Part shown: piece by piece, positions 25,791 through 35,536 of the stretch | Layout: each line of letters begins with the position of its first letter | Position numbering within the stretch: the first letter of the stretch is position 1 | Source of the DNA: Bacteriovorax sp. | Lineage (GTDB): Bacteria; Bdellovibrionota; Bacteriovoracia; Bacteriovoracales; Bacteriovoracaceae | DNA length: 38,652 bases | Assembly (NCBI GenBank): GCA_014377485.1 | Contig: JACMPM010000072.1 | Coordinates: 1-38,652 of the forward strand | Direction of reading: 5' to 3' | Notes under the pieces: generated by a model | What the model was told of the DNA's origin: nothing | Databases searched by the model: none | Seen by the model: only the letters and a program-made list of their open reading frames with translations | Program-made: the position numbers and the translations under genes

Positions 25791-26216
25791 GTGAATAACT
25801 GGTTAATCTATGCAATCGGTTCTGCATTTTTTGCGGGACTTACCGCCATTCTTGGTAAAGTTGGTGTGAAGGATATAAATTCTAATTTCGCGACCTTTAT
25901 TCGAACAATCGTCATCATGGTTGTGAGCTCTCTTGTGATAACGATGAGATCGGAATGGGAAGGATTTGATAAATTACACTCTCGAACATTGATGTTTTTA
26001 GTTTTTTCAGGAATAGCCACCGGTCTTTCATGGCTCTGCTATTACAAGGCCCTTCAATTAGGACCAGTCTCCAAAGTCGCGCCAATAGATAAACTTAGCG
26101 TTGTCTTCGCTATTATTCTGGCGGTCGTTTTTCTAGGGGAGAGTCTATCTTGGCAGGTATTAACCGGCGGATTGTTGATAGTTGCTGGCTCGTTGGTTAT
26201 TGTTTTTGCCAGCTAG
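25791..26216 (+). CDS. Small EamA-family transporter
   Basis: The 141-residue product holds one EamA domain with five hydrophobic helices. It includes the start motif YAIGSAFFAGLTAILGKVG, SWLCYYKALQLGPVSKVAPIDKLSVVF in the middle and a final GGLLIVAGSLVIV. Full-size drug/metabolite transporters have two such domains; the small COG2510-type proteins have one and probably pair as dimers. The substrate is unknown. The start is GTG 25791; no clear ribosome-binding site is seen and the upstream inverted repeat may cover it. It stands alone. Confidence 0.82.
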   Translation: MNNWLIYAIGSAFFAGLTAILGKVGVKDINSNFATFIRTIVIMVVSSLVITMRSEWEGFDKLHSRTLMFLVFSGIATGLSWLCYYKALQLGPVSKVAPIDKLSVVFAIILAVVFLGESLSWQVLTGGLLIVAGSLVIVFAS

Positions 26217-26372
26217 ATGCGTATGTTGAGCGACGCGTTCTACAATGCAAAATGACTCCAATTTTAAAGCATTCTCTGCCAAATTCTTTCATCTCTAATA
26301 AATTAGTTGCACCCCAGTATTTTTATTTGATAACTTGCACTCCTCAAGGCATTAGCTAAATTTGGAGATGAT

Positions 26373-27584
26373 ATGAATATTGTTTATGTATCAGACCAGT
26401 ACTGGCCGTCTGTTAGTGGTGTACCCGTTTCCATGGATTCTTTTAAGGACAATTTTACTCAAAGAGGCCATAAGATTTCATTAATAGTTCCCGATTATCC
26501 TGAAGCAGTAGTCTGGGATAAAGAACATAATTCAAAAAATATTTTTCGATTTCGTTCGCGTTCTATCTTTTTTAATAAAGAGAATCGGCTGGTCTACAAA
26601 TCAGAAAAAAAGAAAATTTATGAAAGACTAGATTTAATACGGCCTGATATTATTCATATTCATACAGAATTTGCTCTTGCAAAATTAGTTATAAAATATG
26701 CAAAGAAAAATAATATTCCACTTGTTCTAACGGCCCATACAAATTGGGAAGAATTAATAAATGAATACATAAAATTTATTCCACATAGAGTGGCAAGATT
26801 TTATTGTCGTTCGATTCTACGCCGAATTTTTAATAAAGTTGACGTGGTTATTGTACCCACTACATTAATGGAATCTCGTTTAAATCAATATTATATTCAA
26901 AGTCCCATTCAAGTAATTCCAACGGGAATTAACGTAAGTCATTTCTCTAGAAATGATGAAGAAATGGAATTGACTCACAATTTGATTCTAGAGAGTTTGT
27001 CGGAAAGAATAAAAGACCACAAGACACTCCTATATGTAGGAAGACTAGGAAAAGAAAAAAACATAAAGTTTTTAATTGATGCTTTTTCTCAGTTGGTAAA
27101 AAGTAACAGCGATATTAAATTAATTATCGTTGGAGATGGACCTGCGAAGTCTGAACTTGAAAATTACACAAAACAACTTAGCCTTGATGGACGAGTTATT
27201 TTCACCGGCTATGTTCAAAGAAATATGCTGGCCGATTTTTATTCTATGGCCCATATCTTTATTTTTGCCTCAAAAGTAGAAAGTCAGGGTTTAGTAATTC
27301 TTGAATCTATGACTTGTGGAACGCCAGTTGTGGCCATTGGGGAAATGGGAACGCGGGCCCTGATGGCCAGCGGAGATGGCGGATTCATGGTTGATGATGA
27401 TTTAGATTTATTTATTGAAAAAGTAGAACTATTATTAAACGATACTCAGATACATAAAATAAAATCAGCTGAAGCCCTGAAAGAATCTAAGAACTGGGGC
27501 AGCGATATTATGACTTCAAAAGTGCTTACACTGTATGAAGACCTATTGACCGAGAAAAGGATTCTCCATGAAATTAGACATTAA
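26373..27584 (+). CDS. GT4-family glycosyltransferase
   Basis: The 403-residue cytoplasmic product has two Rossmann domains. The N-terminal half begins NIVYVSDQYWPSVSGVPVSM, with the Gly loop of GT4 enzymes, and has HIHTEFALAKL and VLTAHTNWEE. The C-terminal half has YVGRLGKEKNIKFLIDAF, GDGPAKSELE and the donor-binding E-x7-E pair in VESQGLVILESMTCGTPVVA. Such enzymes transfer a sugar from a nucleotide sugar onto a lipid or glycan. The end overlaps the LolA-like gene by 17 bases, so its product may be linked to what that cassette moves. GGAG lies before the ATG. Confidence 0.88.
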   Translation: MNIVYVSDQYWPSVSGVPVSMDSFKDNFTQRGHKISLIVPDYPEAVVWDKEHNSKNIFRFRSRSIFFNKENRLVYKSEKKKIYERLDLIRPDIIHIHTEFALAKLVIKYAKKNNIPLVLTAHTNWEELINEYIKFIPHRVARFYCRSILRRIFNKVDVVIVPTTLMESRLNQYYIQSPIQVIPTGINVSHFSRNDEEMELTHNLILESLSERIKDHKTLLYVGRLGKEKNIKFLIDAFSQLVKSNSDIKLIIVGDGPAKSELENYTKQLSLDGRVIFTGYVQRNMLADFYSMAHIFIFASKVESQGLVILESMTCGTPVVAIGEMGTRALMASGDGGFMVDDDLDLFIEKVELLLNDTQIHKIKSAEALKESKNWGSDIMTSKVLTLYEDLLTEKRILHEIRH

Positions 27585-28335
27585 AAAGAGTTTTTTAGTA
27601 TTTATCTGCGCTATTACTTTTTCAAATTTAATGGCCGCTGAAGTTAAACCTGATATTAAAAAAATTTTAGACAACGTTGATAGACTTTATCGTTCAGAGC
27701 ATAGTTTTGGCACACTCGAAATGAGAATTGAAACGCCTGATTGGAAAAGAACTTTAGAAATAAACGTGTGGGCATCTGGTCTCGACAAAACATTCATTCG
27801 AATTTTATCTCCTCAAAAAGATAAAGGGGTTGCAACACTTAGAATACAAAACGATATGTGGAATTTTTTTCCAAAGATAGATAAGGTTATGAAAGTTCCG
27901 CCATCAATGATGATGGGATCATGGATGGGTTCAGATTTTACCAATGATGACTTAGTGAAAGAGAGTACCTTTTTAAAAGATTACGATTCAAAATTAGTAG
28001 CAGCTGACTCTAAAAGCCCAGATACAACTCATTTTTATATTGAATTAAAACCTAAAGAAAGAACGGCGACGGTCTGGGATAAAATTATTTTAGTAGTAAG
28101 CAAAGATACTTCGATACCTGTGCGCCAGGAATATTATGATGAAAAAGGTGTCAAAGTAAGAGAACTTGTTTTTAAAGAAATAAGAAAATTCGGCAACAAA
28201 ACCCTTCCAGCTATTATGGAACTTACGCCATTTAATAAAGTTGGGCATAAAACTATCATTGAGTATAAGGAATTAAAGTTCGATCATGTTGATGAAACTA
28301 TTTTTTCTCAAATTACTTTGCAAAAACGCATTTAA
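27568..28335 (+). CDS. LolA-like outer-membrane lipoprotein-sorting protein
   Basis: The 255-residue product has a signal peptide (about 1-23, NLMAA) and belongs to the LolA-like family (COG2834). The typical core is FIRILSPQKDKGVATLRIQN followed by MWNFFPKIDKVMKVPPSMM and SWMGSDFTNDDL. The fold is a half-open barrel that carries a lipid or lipoprotein across the periplasm. It is encoded with two FtsX-type permeases, a LolD-like ATPase and a barrel, an arrangement that differs from the housekeeping lolA/lolCDE. It starts inside the glycosyltransferase gene, with GGATT upstream. Confidence 0.87.
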   Translation: MKLDIKKSFLVFICAITFSNLMAAEVKPDIKKILDNVDRLYRSEHSFGTLEMRIETPDWKRTLEINVWASGLDKTFIRILSPQKDKGVATLRIQNDMWNFFPKIDKVMKVPPSMMMGSWMGSDFTNDDLVKESTFLKDYDSKLVAADSKSPDTTHFYIELKPKERTATVWDKIILVVSKDTSIPVRQEYYDEKGVKVRELVFKEIRKFGNKTLPAIMELTPFNKVGHKTIIEYKELKFDHVDETIFSQITLQKRI

Positions 28336-28355
28336 GAATAAATCAAAGCTGACCC

Positions 28356-29588
28356 ATGTTAATTTTAAAAATAGCATTTAGAAATATATTCAGACAAAGA
28401 CGCCGTTCGGCTTTTACCATTCTGACCATGGTTGGAGGATTTGTTTTATTTTCGCTGGCACTTTCAATTTCTGAAGGAACTTACGCCACTGTCATTGAAA
28501 AATTTACAAAATCCTATACAGGACATTTGCAAATTCACAAAAAAGGATATTTTGATAAACCTTCTCTTTATAAATCACTTACTGATTATGATTCATTGAA
28601 TGAACAATTAAAGAAAATTCCCGGGGCAAAATCCTGGACACCAAGGGCCTATTCAGCCGCCCTGGCTTCTAAAGATAAAAAGACCGCCATTTCCAGAATC
28701 ATTGGTATTAGTCCAGAACAAGAATCGAGAACAACTTCGATAAAAAATAAAATCAAGGAAGGGCGTTATCTCAAAGAATCTTCCACTATCAGCAACGACG
28801 TTATTGTTGGTGCAGGCCTTGCCGAAACACTAAAACTAAAACTCGGTGATGACATAGTTTTAGTCGGACAAGGGGCCGATGGTTCAATTTCAAATGATAT
28901 TTTTAAAGTCGTTGGGATACTAAAAGGCGATGTTTATTCCATGGATCGAAACTATTGCTATATGGACCTGAAGATGGCCCAAAAGTTTTTATCTCTGGAT
29001 AATAGTTTTCATGAACTTACTATAGTTCTTGCCGATTATAAAAAAGCAGATGAAACCGCAATTCTATTAAATCAGAATTTAGTGAATGCCAACATAAGCG
29101 AACTTGAAGTACTGCCTTGGCCGGTTGTTGAAAAACAATTTTACAATACGATGGTCTTCGAAAAACGTGGAATGAGAATCTGTTTAATTGTTATTGTAAT
29201 CATTGTGGCCATCGGCGTACTTAATACTGTGCTGATGACCATACTCGAGAGAACAACTGAGTATGGTGTCTTACGCGCTCTTGGAACCCGTCCAATAATG
29301 CTTTTTTGGATGATCCTTTTAGAGAGTGCAGGTCTCGCAATTATTTCCATTATTATTGGATTTATACTAAGTTTTACAATTAATTATTGGGTTTCTATTC
29401 ATGGAATTGATTATCCAACCCCAATCGATATTGGTGGATTCTCTATAACTACGATGTATGGACTTATTTATCCTGGAGCTTTCATAGTTCCTGCAATTGT
29501 TACATTTTTTACGGCTCTAATCGTAAGTATCTTTCCTGCAGTTCGGGCGATGAAAATAATTCCTGTTGAAGCGATGAGGATGAATTGA
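28356..29588 (+). CDS. FtsX/LolC-type ABC transporter permease (first)
   Basis: The 410-residue product has one N-terminal helix (about 20-40) after the FRNIFRQRRRSAF motif, a large periplasmic MacB-type domain (about 45-255) and three C-terminal helices (about 270-400) of the FtsX domain. The cytoplasmic coupling motif TEYGVLRALGTRP follows the second helix. With the next gene it should form the LolC/LolE-like heterodimer that lifts a lipidated substrate from the inner membrane and hands it to the LolA-like protein. The ribosome-binding site is weak. It lies 20 bases after the LolA-like gene. Confidence 0.9.
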   Translation: MLILKIAFRNIFRQRRRSAFTILTMVGGFVLFSLALSISEGTYATVIEKFTKSYTGHLQIHKKGYFDKPSLYKSLTDYDSLNEQLKKIPGAKSWTPRAYSAALASKDKKTAISRIIGISPEQESRTTSIKNKIKEGRYLKESSTISNDVIVGAGLAETLKLKLGDDIVLVGQGADGSISNDIFKVVGILKGDVYSMDRNYCYMDLKMAQKFLSLDNSFHELTIVLADYKKADETAILLNQNLVNANISELEVLPWPVVEKQFYNTMVFEKRGMRICLIVIVIIVAIGVLNTVLMTILERTTEYGVLRALGTRPIMLFWMILLESAGLAIISIIIGFILSFTINYWVSIHGIDYPTPIDIGGFSITTMYGLIYPGAFIVPAIVTFFTALIVSIFPAVRAMKIIPVEAMRMN

Positions 29589-29602
29589 GGAGACGATTGT
29601 AA

Positions 29603-30832
29603 ATGTGGATGATTATCAAGCTTGCCTGGAGAAATATTTTTAGAAATAAGAGACGAACGTTGCTCTCAGTGCTTGCTATCGGTGTAGGTCTTGCGGCGAT
29701 GATGTTTGCCGATGCACTTATTGTAAGTCTCGGTGAAACGATGGTTAGTTCGGCCACTGAAAATTTTTCTGGAAATGCTCAAATTCATCAAGCGGGATTT
29801 GTTAAAAATTTTGATGTTGAAAAAGTTATTGCGAATAACGAGAATAATAAACTTTTGAATGAACTCGGACAGGAAAAACAATTGCAAAGTTTTGCACCTA
29901 GGGTGCTTAGTTATGGAATGTTAACCTCTACATCGGATGCTAATAATATCGTGGTATACGGGATTGACCCGGAAAAAGAAAAAAGTATTTCGAAAATATC
30001 TTCCGTAATTATTAAAGGCAACTATCTTGATAAACTTGATGGTCGTAAAATTCTAGTCGGAAAAAAACTTGCTGATAATTTAAATATTGATGTTGGCGAC
30101 CGAGTTGTAATTACAGTCGCTCGTGCAGGTTTGGGGGATCTTTCTCAAGAAATGTTTCGAGTCGGTGGCATTTTCTCATTCGGCATAAGAGAAATGGACG
30201 AAAATGTTGCTTTTTTAAATTTAACTGAGGCTCAAAAAATTCTCAATCTCGGGAATAATATCCATGAAATTGCTCTAAACTTTAAAGACCTTAACCTTCC
30301 TGCTCAAAAAAATTTCCCTTTCACGCTAAAGTATTCCAAAGGTGGAAATGAGGTTTTCGGTTGGAATAAAATGTTTAAAGAATTAGCGTCCATTTTACAA
30401 TTTACTCAATTTTCTCTTAGTATTTTGGCCTTTATTTTATTTGGTATAATTGCCTTTGGAATTATGAATACTTTATTCATGTCTCTTTATGAACGGATGT
30501 TTGAGTTTGGTGTGCTTCGGGCAGTCGGGACAAGACCAAGTGTTGTTGCCAAAATGATTGTCTATGAAGCCTTTTTGTTAGCGTTGATAAGCTCGGTTGC
30601 CGGGATACTTATTGGAATTGTTTTTATTTCTTTCTTCTCGCATTACGGAATAGACTATCGTGGAATCGAATACGCTCATCTTGTGTTCAAGGATAAGATT
30701 TATCCTCATTTTAGATTGATTCAATTTATTCTTTATCCACCAAGCTTAATTGTTTTCGCCACATGTGTTGGATTATACCCGGCATTTTATGCTGCTAATA
30801 TTGTGCCTGCAAAAGCACTTAGAAAAAAGTGA
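29603..30832 (+). CDS. FtsX/LolE-type ABC transporter permease (second)
   Basis: The 409-residue product has the same four-helix plus periplasmic-domain plan as its neighbour and is clearly a paralogue (AWRNIFRNKRRTL at the start, FEFGVLRAVGTRP after helix 2, ANIVPAKALRKK at the end). The periplasmic domain (about 45-255) diverges most, as expected if the two subunits hold different faces of the substrate or of the LolA-like partner. GGAG is eleven bases before the ATG, and the gap to the previous gene is 14 bases. Confidence 0.9.
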   Translation: MWMIIKLAWRNIFRNKRRTLLSVLAIGVGLAAMMFADALIVSLGETMVSSATENFSGNAQIHQAGFVKNFDVEKVIANNENNKLLNELGQEKQLQSFAPRVLSYGMLTSTSDANNIVVYGIDPEKEKSISKISSVIIKGNYLDKLDGRKILVGKKLADNLNIDVGDRVVITVARAGLGDLSQEMFRVGGIFSFGIREMDENVAFLNLTEAQKILNLGNNIHEIALNFKDLNLPAQKNFPFTLKYSKGGNEVFGWNKMFKELASILQFTQFSLSILAFILFGIIAFGIMNTLFMSLYERMFEFGVLRAVGTRPSVVAKMIVYEAFLLALISSVAGILIGIVFISFFSHYGIDYRGIEYAHLVFKDKIYPHFRLIQFILYPPSLIVFATCVGLYPAFYAANIVPAKALRKK

Positions 30833-30865
30833 TCGAATTTTGGAATTAAGACTGGAGATTATTAT

Positions 30866-31570
30866 ATGAATACAGAAGTAATACTTAAATCAAGCGACAT
30901 TCTGAGAACAGAAAATGTTATAAAAACATATATAAGTGGTGAAATCGAAGTCGCTGCTCTAAATAAGATAAATATCTCTATTAAAAAAGGGGAATTTACT
31001 GCGATTGCAGGCCCGTCTGGTTCTGGTAAATCAACTCTACTTAATCTGCTGAGTGGTTTAGATAAACCTACAAGTGGGATTGTTTATATTAATGAATTGC
31101 CCATTAGTAATATGAGCGGGAATGAACTTTCAGATTTTAGACGTGATCATATTGGATTTATTTTTCAATCTTATAATTTAATTCCGGTGTTAACTGTAAA
31201 AGAAAACATAGAATATATTATGCTTATCCAAGGTATTCCCGAAGAAGAAAGGCATCATCGAGTCAATGATATATTAAAAGATGTTGGCTTAGTGGAGATG
31301 GGGAATAGAAGACCTGCTCAGCTTTCAGGTGGACAACAACAAAGGGTGGCTATCGCGCGCGCAGTTGTTTCAAGACCCGATATTATTTTAGCTGATGAAC
31401 CGACTGCTAACCTGGATTCAGTAACTGCAAATAATTTAATTGATATGATGAAATCTTTAAATGAAACGAAAGGCATTACTTTTTTATTTTCAACTCATGA
31501 CAAAAGAATCATGGATCACTCTAAGAGATTAATTATTTTAAAAGACGGGATCATTGATAGTGACAATTAA
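30866..31570 (+). CDS. LolD/MacB-type ABC transporter ATPase
   Basis: The 234-residue product is a single ABC domain with all motifs: Walker [10 protein letters not shown] (about 50-58), Q-loop [20 protein letters not shown], signature LSGGQQQRV, Walker [13 protein letters not shown] and switch His STHD. The FQSYNLIP segment places it with LolD/MacB/FtsE-type ATPases that power FtsX-fold permeases. It completes the transporter formed by the two preceding genes. GGAG lies seven bases before the ATG. Its last bases overlap the barrel gene. Confidence 0.92.
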   Translation: MNTEVILKSSDILRTENVIKTYISGEIEVAALNKINISIKKGEFTAIAGPSGSGKSTLLNLLSGLDKPTSGIVYINELPISNMSGNELSDFRRDHIGFIFQSYNLIPVLTVKENIEYIMLIQGIPEEERHHRVNDILKDVGLVEMGNRRPAQLSGGQQQRVAIARAVVSRPDIILADEPTANLDSVTANNLIDMMKSLNETKGITFLFSTHDKRIMDHSKRLIILKDGIIDSDN

Positions 31571-32765
31571 GCACATAACTAAATTTAAGTACTCATTCTT
31601 TGCACTTGTCATTTTCTTAGTTTGTGAACAAAAATCATTTGCTCTTAATGGTTCTTATAAAACATATTTTTCTGAATCTCAAAATCCGAATGAAAGCTCA
31701 TTGCATAACTCATTAACCAATACATTCAGACCTAAATTTACCTGGACTCCAAATGAGAGTTACACTTTTTATTCAGCTTATGCTCTTTCGGCAAACTTGC
31801 AAAAAAAATCTCTTCTCAATCCTGTACCGGAGCCCAAAAGAGATTATCGTGTAGTTGACTTGGATTCAGAGTTGTATACTTCTAGTCATTCAAGTTCTTC
31901 TAGCTTTTTAGTTAATCAAAATTTGGATAGACTCTATATGAGTTATTCATCTTCTGGTTTCAATCTAAATATTGGGAGAGCTCCAATTGCCTTTGGCTCT
32001 GCTAAAATTGTTAATCCTTCAGATGTTTTAACCCCTATCTCTTATCAAACGCTGGATAAAGAAGAGCGGGTGGGAGTAGATACAATTAGAATGAATTATT
32101 CGCTAGGGCCTCTGAGTCTAATAGACGCCGGTTATGTTGTTGGAAATAAATTTAAATCATCTAAAAGCGCAGCATTTTTAAGATTGAAGTCTAATTTTTT
32201 TGAAACTGATATCTCAACAATGCTTATGAACTTTCAAGAAAATTTTTTAATTGGAGTGGATCTTGCGAGATCTGTTGGAAATGCCAGTGCATGGTTTGAA
32301 AGTGCCTATGTTATCCCTAAGTATTTTAATGATAACGACAATCTTCACTTAAAGAATTATTTTCGAGCGACGTTGGGGATGGATTATAAATTAACTTCTT
32401 CGATTTATAGTTATGTTGAATATCACTATAACGGTGCTGGAACCCATGATCCAAAAAAATATATTTTTCAGCAAACCAATATAGCTTATTCCGAAGGAGG
32501 AGTGACACTTCAAGGAGTCCATTATCTCATTCCAGGCATGACTTATGAAATTAGTTCCCTCTGGAAAGTGACAGGGCAGTGCTTATTTAATGCTAATGAT
32601 TTATCAATCTTTAACAATATTTCTGTTGAACATAATTTTGCTCAAGATGTGTTTATAGATTTAGGCGCCTATATTCCTTTTGGTGCTAAAACCCGATTAA
32701 CCCAAAATTCCGAATTTGGTATTTATCCAAAAATTATTTATTCATCACTAAGATTTTATTTTTAA
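31560..32765 (+). CDS. Outer-membrane beta-barrel protein of the Lol-like cassette
   Basis: I prefer GTG 31560, with GACGGGA about nine bases upstream; TTG 31554 is also open. The start overlaps the ATPase gene by 11 bases. The product (about 401 residues) has a signal peptide (ending KSFA) and then amphipathic strands throughout (SYTFYSAYALSANLQ, FNLNIGRAPIAFGS, SSIYSYVEYHYNG), ending SSLRFYF with a terminal Phe, the usual barrel end signal. Strict co-location with a LolA-like carrier suggests that it receives or displays the cassette's substrate at the outer membrane. Confidence 0.78.
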   Translation: MTIKHITKFKYSFFALVIFLVCEQKSFALNGSYKTYFSESQNPNESSLHNSLTNTFRPKFTWTPNESYTFYSAYALSANLQKKSLLNPVPEPKRDYRVVDLDSELYTSSHSSSSSFLVNQNLDRLYMSYSSSGFNLNIGRAPIAFGSAKIVNPSDVLTPISYQTLDKEERVGVDTIRMNYSLGPLSLIDAGYVVGNKFKSSKSAAFLRLKSNFFETDISTMLMNFQENFLIGVDLARSVGNASAWFESAYVIPKYFNDNDNLHLKNYFRATLGMDYKLTSSIYSYVEYHYNGAGTHDPKKYIFQQTNIAYSEGGVTLQGVHYLIPGMTYEISSLWKVTGQCLFNANDLSIFNNISVEHNFAQDVFIDLGAYIPFGAKTRLTQNSEFGIYPKIIYSSLRFYF

Positions 32766-32855
32766 AATTATTTTATGGTTTGCTTCCGCCACCTAATGGG
32801 CTCCATCTATTTGTTTGAAATTAATTAATTTTTTTTATGTATAAGAGAAACAAAA

Positions 32856-32875
32856 CGCCTAAGTTTTGTTAGGCG
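32856..32875. terminator. Hairpin terminator between convergent genes
   Basis: CGCCTAA (32856-32862) and its exact complement (32869-32875) enclose a 6-base loop. Leftwards it is followed by TTTTGTTT and rightwards by GTTTATTTAATAA. It lies between the barrel gene and the convergent DUF937 gene, and best fits termination of the latter. Confidence 0.75.
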
Positions 32876-32891
32876 GTTTATTTAATAATTT

Positions 32892-33536
32892 TTATGGTGC
32901 AGTAGAGTTTATTTGCACAGCTTGCCACCAAAACAAAATAAAAATTAAGGCAATTGAAAGCAAAATAATAATTTTCCAAGGTATATCTTGTGCAGGTCCT
33001 TTTCTTAAATCTTTGTCGGGATCTTGTCCAGATAAACGATAATATTCTGAAGTATTTGGGCTGAAACCTGCAAGAACCATTTTCTGTTGGGTAAAAAAAG
33101 TCATTAATCCTGATGAACTCAATTTTTCACTTTTTACTTTTGAACCAAGCACTCCCATAATTACAGGCGCTACTAAACCCAACATCTTCGATATATCAGG
33201 TGTACTTAGTCCAGTAGATGCCACCAATTTTGAGACAATATTATTGAGATTACTACCGAAAATTTTATCAACTACTTCATTTCCATCACTCAGTTTATTT
33301 TCGTCTGGAGTAGTAATAGATTCATAATTATGAGTATTCACCATATCCACTAGAGTAGCAGCACCGTCAGGAGTTGTGCCTTTATCAATCATTCCCGACA
33401 CAAACGTAGGAACTGTTGACATAAGTCCAGTTTTTGTTTTTTCTTCAGATTGTCCTATAACGTCACTTATTTTATGAACAATTTTTGGGGTGAAAAAATT
33501 TTGAGAAACATTGAGCAAACTATCATTAGCCGCCAT
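32892..33536 (-). CDS. DUF937 protein with C-terminal membrane anchor
   Basis: The 214-residue product has a DUF937 domain (about 1-150) with two repeats of a helical motif, LMSTVPTFVSGMIDKG and MLGLVAPVIMGVLGSKV. This is followed by a linker and one C-terminal transmembrane helix (about 187-205) with WW at its end. Family members often carry an OmpA or similar anchor, but the function of the fold is unknown. AAGGAGG lies six bases before the ATG, an unusually strong ribosome-binding site for this window. It is transcribed divergently from the next gene. Confidence 0.82.
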   Translation of the reverse strand: MAANDSLLNVSQNFFTPKIVHKISDVIGQSEEKTKTGLMSTVPTFVSGMIDKGTTPDGAATLVDMVNTHNYESITTPDENKLSDGNEVVDKIFGSNLNNIVSKLVASTGLSTPDISKMLGLVAPVIMGVLGSKVKSEKLSSSGLMTFFTQQKMVLAGFSPNTSEYYRLSGQDPDKDLRKGPAQDIPWKIIILLSIALIFILFWWQAVQINSTAP

Positions 33537-33724
33537 AAGTCCTCCTTTTTTTGAAACTCTTAAAAAAAGAGCATATCTCTAATGATATATATGCAATACG
33601 AAGACCAAAGTTTTAAAAGCATAATTTATTACAATATTTTGCTGCGAAAAATTATATTGTTTTTGGTGTCTTGTGATTAGCTATTCTTAATACATCTTTA
33701 TCTTTTATAACCAAGGATATTATT

Positions 33725-34312
33725 ATGGAACATTTAGACACGAGATTTAAAAAAGTACAGCCTGCAGTTATCGCTGTCTTTAAAGATCATAACGAATTAG
33801 AAAAAATATTAGATGAATTAAAAAAGAAAAACTTTAATAATGAAAAGATCTCAATTTTGGCGGCAAAAAGAAAAGACTTTGGAAAACTTTCTGTTGATAA
33901 AAATATTCTTGAAAATGTGGCCATGGGAACGGTCATTGGATTTGCGGAGGGAGGGATTTTGTGTTGGCTTGCAAGTCTAAGTTTGATTGCCATACCTGGT
34001 GCAGGTACTTTTATTGCCGCCGGTCCCTTTATTAGCGCCATCGCTGGAGCAACCCTAGGAGCAAATGTCGGGTTTATTACCGGAGCACTTGTAGGTTTTG
34101 GAATTTCAGAAGTAGAGGCAAAAAATATTGAAAATTTTATAAAAGATAAAGGAGTAATAGTTTCTGTACATGTAGATAACCCAAGAGAGCAGTTGGTCGC
34201 AAAACAAATATTTGTCACAAATGGTGCAGTAAAAGTATTTAATCCTATCGGGAAAAAATCAGCTTCAGCAGCTAAAGGGAAGTATTTTAGTCATAAACTA
34301 AGAGAAGTTTAA
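33725..34312 (+). CDS. Glycine-rich membrane-associated stress-type protein (YflT/DUF1269-like)
   Basis: The 195-residue product begins with a ferredoxin-like segment, VIAVFKDHNELEKILDELKK followed by FNNEKISILA, like the heads of YflT and related general-stress proteins. A Gly/Ala-rich hydrophobic stretch (about 66-130, GTVIGFAEGGILCW... to GALVGFGISE) could form a membrane hairpin. After this, a second half-domain (KNIENFIKDKGVIVSVHV) repeats the fold. The role is probably in the stress response but is unproven. AAGGA lies before the ATG. A 143-codon frame on the other strand is only its shadow. Confidence 0.7.
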   Translation: MEHLDTRFKKVQPAVIAVFKDHNELEKILDELKKKNFNNEKISILAAKRKDFGKLSVDKNILENVAMGTVIGFAEGGILCWLASLSLIAIPGAGTFIAAGPFISAIAGATLGANVGFITGALVGFGISEVEAKNIENFIKDKGVIVSVHVDNPREQLVAKQIFVTNGAVKVFNPIGKKSASAAKGKYFSHKLREV

Positions 34313-34391
34313 AATTTAATTTATTATATTTTAATTTTGTTACTTCATCCTCTATGGTAAATATTGTACTAATTACTACAAAAGGATGCTC

Positions 34392-35024
34392 GTGGGAAAA
34401 TACACTGTAGTTGTAATAGACTTTGAAACCACTGGGCTCTCTCCGAATATGGGAGATAGAACCATCGAAGTTGGTGCTGTTCTTGTAAGCAATAATCAAA
34501 TAATAGACAGATACCAAAGCCTAATGAATCCTGAAATGAGAATTTCGGGCTTTATTGAACAGTTTACTGGTATCAATAATAAAATGCTCTCCACTGCCCC
34601 AAGTATAAAAGAGGTTATGGAAGATCTAAAATCGTTTATTGGAAATCATCAACTTGTGGCACACAACGCTTCTTTCGACTTAAGATTTTTGGATGCTGAA
34701 TTCAATAGAATAAAACATAAGAGAAAAAATGAATTTGCCTGTTCAATGTTAACTTCCAGACGAATATATCCTGAAGCACCCAACTGTAAACTAGAGACCC
34801 TAGTGCGCTATAAAAAACTTAAAACAGATGGTGTTCATCACCGGGCCTTGGCCGACGCTGAGATGACTGCTCATTTGTGGATACGATTGATTGAAGATAT
34901 TAAAGAGGAATATGGAATTAAGAATGTTTCGTTTCAACTAATGCAAATGTTGTCGAAAGTTGCCAAGAACAAAGTTCCTGAAATTATGAGTAAGGTGAGA
35001 GATCAATTAAATCATTCGTTATAA
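34392..35024 (+). CDS. DEDDh 3'-5' exonuclease (DnaQ/epsilon-like)
   Basis: I chose GTG 34392, which has AAAGGA six to ten bases upstream; the ATG at 34386 overlaps that site. The 210-residue product has the full DEDDh set: D10 and E12 (VIDFETTGL), an Asp in AHNASFDLRFLD (about 98) and the His/Asp pair in HHRALADAEMTAHLW (about 152 and 157). It is the size of stand-alone epsilon-type proofreading or RNase T-like enzymes. It lacks an obvious clamp motif. It stands alone, 79 bases after the stress-type gene. Confidence 0.9.
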   Translation: MGKYTVVVIDFETTGLSPNMGDRTIEVGAVLVSNNQIIDRYQSLMNPEMRISGFIEQFTGINNKMLSTAPSIKEVMEDLKSFIGNHQLVAHNASFDLRFLDAEFNRIKHKRKNEFACSMLTSRRIYPEAPNCKLETLVRYKKLKTDGVHHRALADAEMTAHLWIRLIEDIKEEYGIKNVSFQLMQMLSKVAKNKVPEIMSKVRDQLNHSL

Positions 35025-35536
35025 TTACCTTTAGAGTGTGTTCTTCTTTTGCATTTCAAAATTTTTTATAATCTTGCATAGCTTTATTCATTTTAAAATG
35101 ATGAATAATTAATTTTTTAGAAGAATTTTTCCCGACATAACGGTTTTGAAAAGCATCGGAATCTTGACGGTGTCACGTCACCTTTCATAATATGCAAATC
35201 TGTTTCACATATTGTCGTCTTCGTTATTTTGACAATAGCGTCTGTCGGTAATGTCTTAATTGGTTTATAAAAATTGAACTTCTTTCCAAATAATTAACGG
35301 ACGAAAATATTTCTCTCGGTGATCTTTTAACCTTGAGTAAATGATTTGAGGCCATTGTGTAACGGCACTCTGTCACTGAGTCCTAAGTTTCTCCCCTCAG
35401 GTATTTATTGCATAATAGGTAGTTGGGCTTCTTTGATGATGGCACAGTCAGTGCTCTCTATAAAAGAACAAGATCACGATGATCAATATTTAAAGAAATT
35501 TCTTAGGAAGTTTTTTTTAAACATGGGGGCTTTAGA
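35025..35536. other. Intergenic region upstream of the lysozyme gene
   Basis: I see no firm gene in these 512 bases. GGTG/CACC flank TCACGT near 35170-35184, and CTGAG (35376-35380) pairs with CTCAG (35396-35400). A 64-codon frame (35346-35540) ends with ATGA overlapping the lysozyme start; its last 34 codons from 35436 (MMAQSVLSIKEQDHDDQYLK...) could be a coupled leader peptide, but its ribosome-binding site is poor. The lysozyme promoter probably lies here. Confidence 0.4.

Noticed and set aside
33787-34218. 143-codon frame antisense to the glycine-rich stress-type gene
   Set aside because: It is a shadow of the Gly/Ala-rich plus-strand frame, which has a ribosome-binding site and family similarity.
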